From positions 1 through 6,033 of the forward strand of contig JBCDLI010000082.1 of assembly GCA_038745535.1 (NCBI GenBank): a DNA stretch of 6,033 bases, read 5' to 3'. A model generated the notes under the pieces. It ran no database searches. It was not told the origin of the DNA and saw only the letters and a list, made by a program, of their open reading frames with translations. Source of the DNA: JBCDLI01 sp038745535. GTDB lineage: Bacteria > Pseudomonadota > Alphaproteobacteria > Rhizobiales > Rhizobiaceae. Positions 5,480 through 6,033 of this stretch are shown one piece after another (within the stretch, counting starts at the first letter, position 1; each line of letters opens with the position of its first letter). Made by a program: the position numbers and the translations under genes.

Positions 5480-6033
5480 ATGACAAAACCAAGCGAAACG
5501 GAAGACGCGCTCGAGTTGGATATGAATGGCACAAGCCGCCGCTTCGATATCGACGATCCAGCGCTGCCCGATTGGGTTGAAGACAACGTGCTCTCAGCAG
5601 GTGACTATCCCTACCCAAAGAAGATGAAGCGCGGTGATTACGAAGACCGCCTCGAAGCGCTTCAAATTGAACTCGTTGAACTGCAAGAGCACCTACAGGC
5701 CACGGGCGAGCGTGTTATCATCGTATTTGAAGGACGCGATGCAGCTGGCAAGGGTGGGACGATCAAGCGGCTGACTGCCTACCTAAATCCGCGATCTACG
5801 CGGGTTGTTGCTCTTCCTAAACCATCCGATCGTGAGCGCGGAGAGTGGTATTATCAGCGATACGTGAAGCACTTCCCGACCGACGGCGAGATGGTCATCT
5901 TTGATCGGTCCTGGTATAATCGCGGCGGCGTTGAGCCAGTGATGGGTTTCTGCACTCCGGAACAACACCAGCGCTTTTTATCCGAAACACCCGACTTCGA
6001 GCGGATTATCGCTCGCGAGGGCATCCACTTCTT
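5480..6033 (+). CDS. ppk2: Polyphosphate kinase 2 family protein, 3' end cut by the window edge
   Basis: PPK2 enzymes transfer phosphate between inorganic polyphosphate and nucleotides, mostly in the direction of nucleoside di- or triphosphate synthesis. 184 codons are visible. Evidence for the family: Walker A region FEGRDAAGKGGT (83-94), NPRSTRVVALPKPSDRERGEWYYQRYVKHFP in outline at 103-133, and the Walker B-type FDRSWYNRGGVEPVMGF (141-157). The N-terminal segment FDIDDPALPDW and the YPYPKKM stretch (residues 22-49) resemble the class I, single-domain PPK2 of Sinorhizobium (SMc02148, as I recall it), which favours ADP. Family members are about 270-300 residues, so roughly 100 residues lie beyond the edge. 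ATG 5480 is the first in frame; no clear Shine-Dalgarno is visible, and an internal ATG at 5522 is an alternative. It is divergent from phoR, placing polyphosphate use next to phosphate sensing. The family is certain; substrate preference is an inference. Confidence 0.94.
   Translation, partial: MTKPSETEDALELDMNGTSRRFDIDDPALPDWVEDNVLSAGDYPYPKKMKRGDYEDRLEALQIELVELQEHLQATGERVIIVFEGRDAAGKGGTIKRLTAYLNPRSTRVVALPKPSDRERGEWYYQRYVKHFPTDGEMVIFDRSWYNRGGVEPVMGFCTPEQHQRFLSETPDFERIIAREGIHF

Noticed and set aside
5368..5618. Two short minus-strand frames (5368-5586 and 5412-5618) across the phoR-ppk2 gap
   Set aside because: They overlap the start of ppk2 and, for one, phoR in other frames; Ser/Arg-rich composition without recognisable features. 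They do not extend phoR, which is in a different frame.

Overview
The window comes from an alphaproteobacterium-like chromosome. The evidence is the gene order phoR-pstS-pstC-pstA on one strand, the long alphaproteobacterial forms of PstC and PstA (both carry extra N-terminal/periplasmic segments absent from the roughly 300-residue Escherichia coli proteins), and a PPK2 that resembles the Sinorhizobium type. From memory, Sinorhizobium meliloti has the same arrangement, with the PPK2 gene SMc02148 beside phoR-pstSCAB-phoU-phoB. Base composition is moderate and looks even across the window. I see no sign of recent transfer, insertion sequences, tRNA genes or CRISPR. Genus cannot be assigned from this sequence alone.

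Layout: on the minus strand, reading right to left, are phoR (5401-4034, sensor histidine kinase), pstS (3918-2887, periplasmic phosphate-binding protein), pstC (2808-1327, permease) and pstA (1327 running off the left edge, permease). The ATPase pstB, phoU and phoB would be expected beyond base 1 but are not visible. On the plus strand, ppk2 (from 5480 off the right edge) is divergent from phoR across a 78-base gap. Almost the whole window is coding; no gene-free stretch exceeds 115 bases.

Control elements: the phoR-pstS gap holds an array of 11-base PhoB-box repeats (3989-4032) that starts one base after the phoR stop codon, and an 8-base inverted repeat in the presumed pstS leader. The pstS-pstC gap holds a stable stem-loop followed by a T-rich run, which probably keeps PstS expression above that of the permease. 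pstC and pstA overlap by one base (TAATG), suggesting translational coupling.

How the parts work together: PstS captures orthophosphate in the periplasm and delivers it to the PstC-PstA channel. In the known Pho system, the transporter together with PhoU signals phosphate status to PhoR, which phosphorylates PhoB. PhoB~P would bind the boxes upstream of pstS. The neighbouring PPK2 links the locus to polyphosphate, the cell's phosphate store. This is a well-understood phosphate-starvation locus; I found no undescribed system in it. The points most worth a second look are the Pho-box architecture, the intergenic stem-loop, the large inserts in both permeases and the divergent ppk2.
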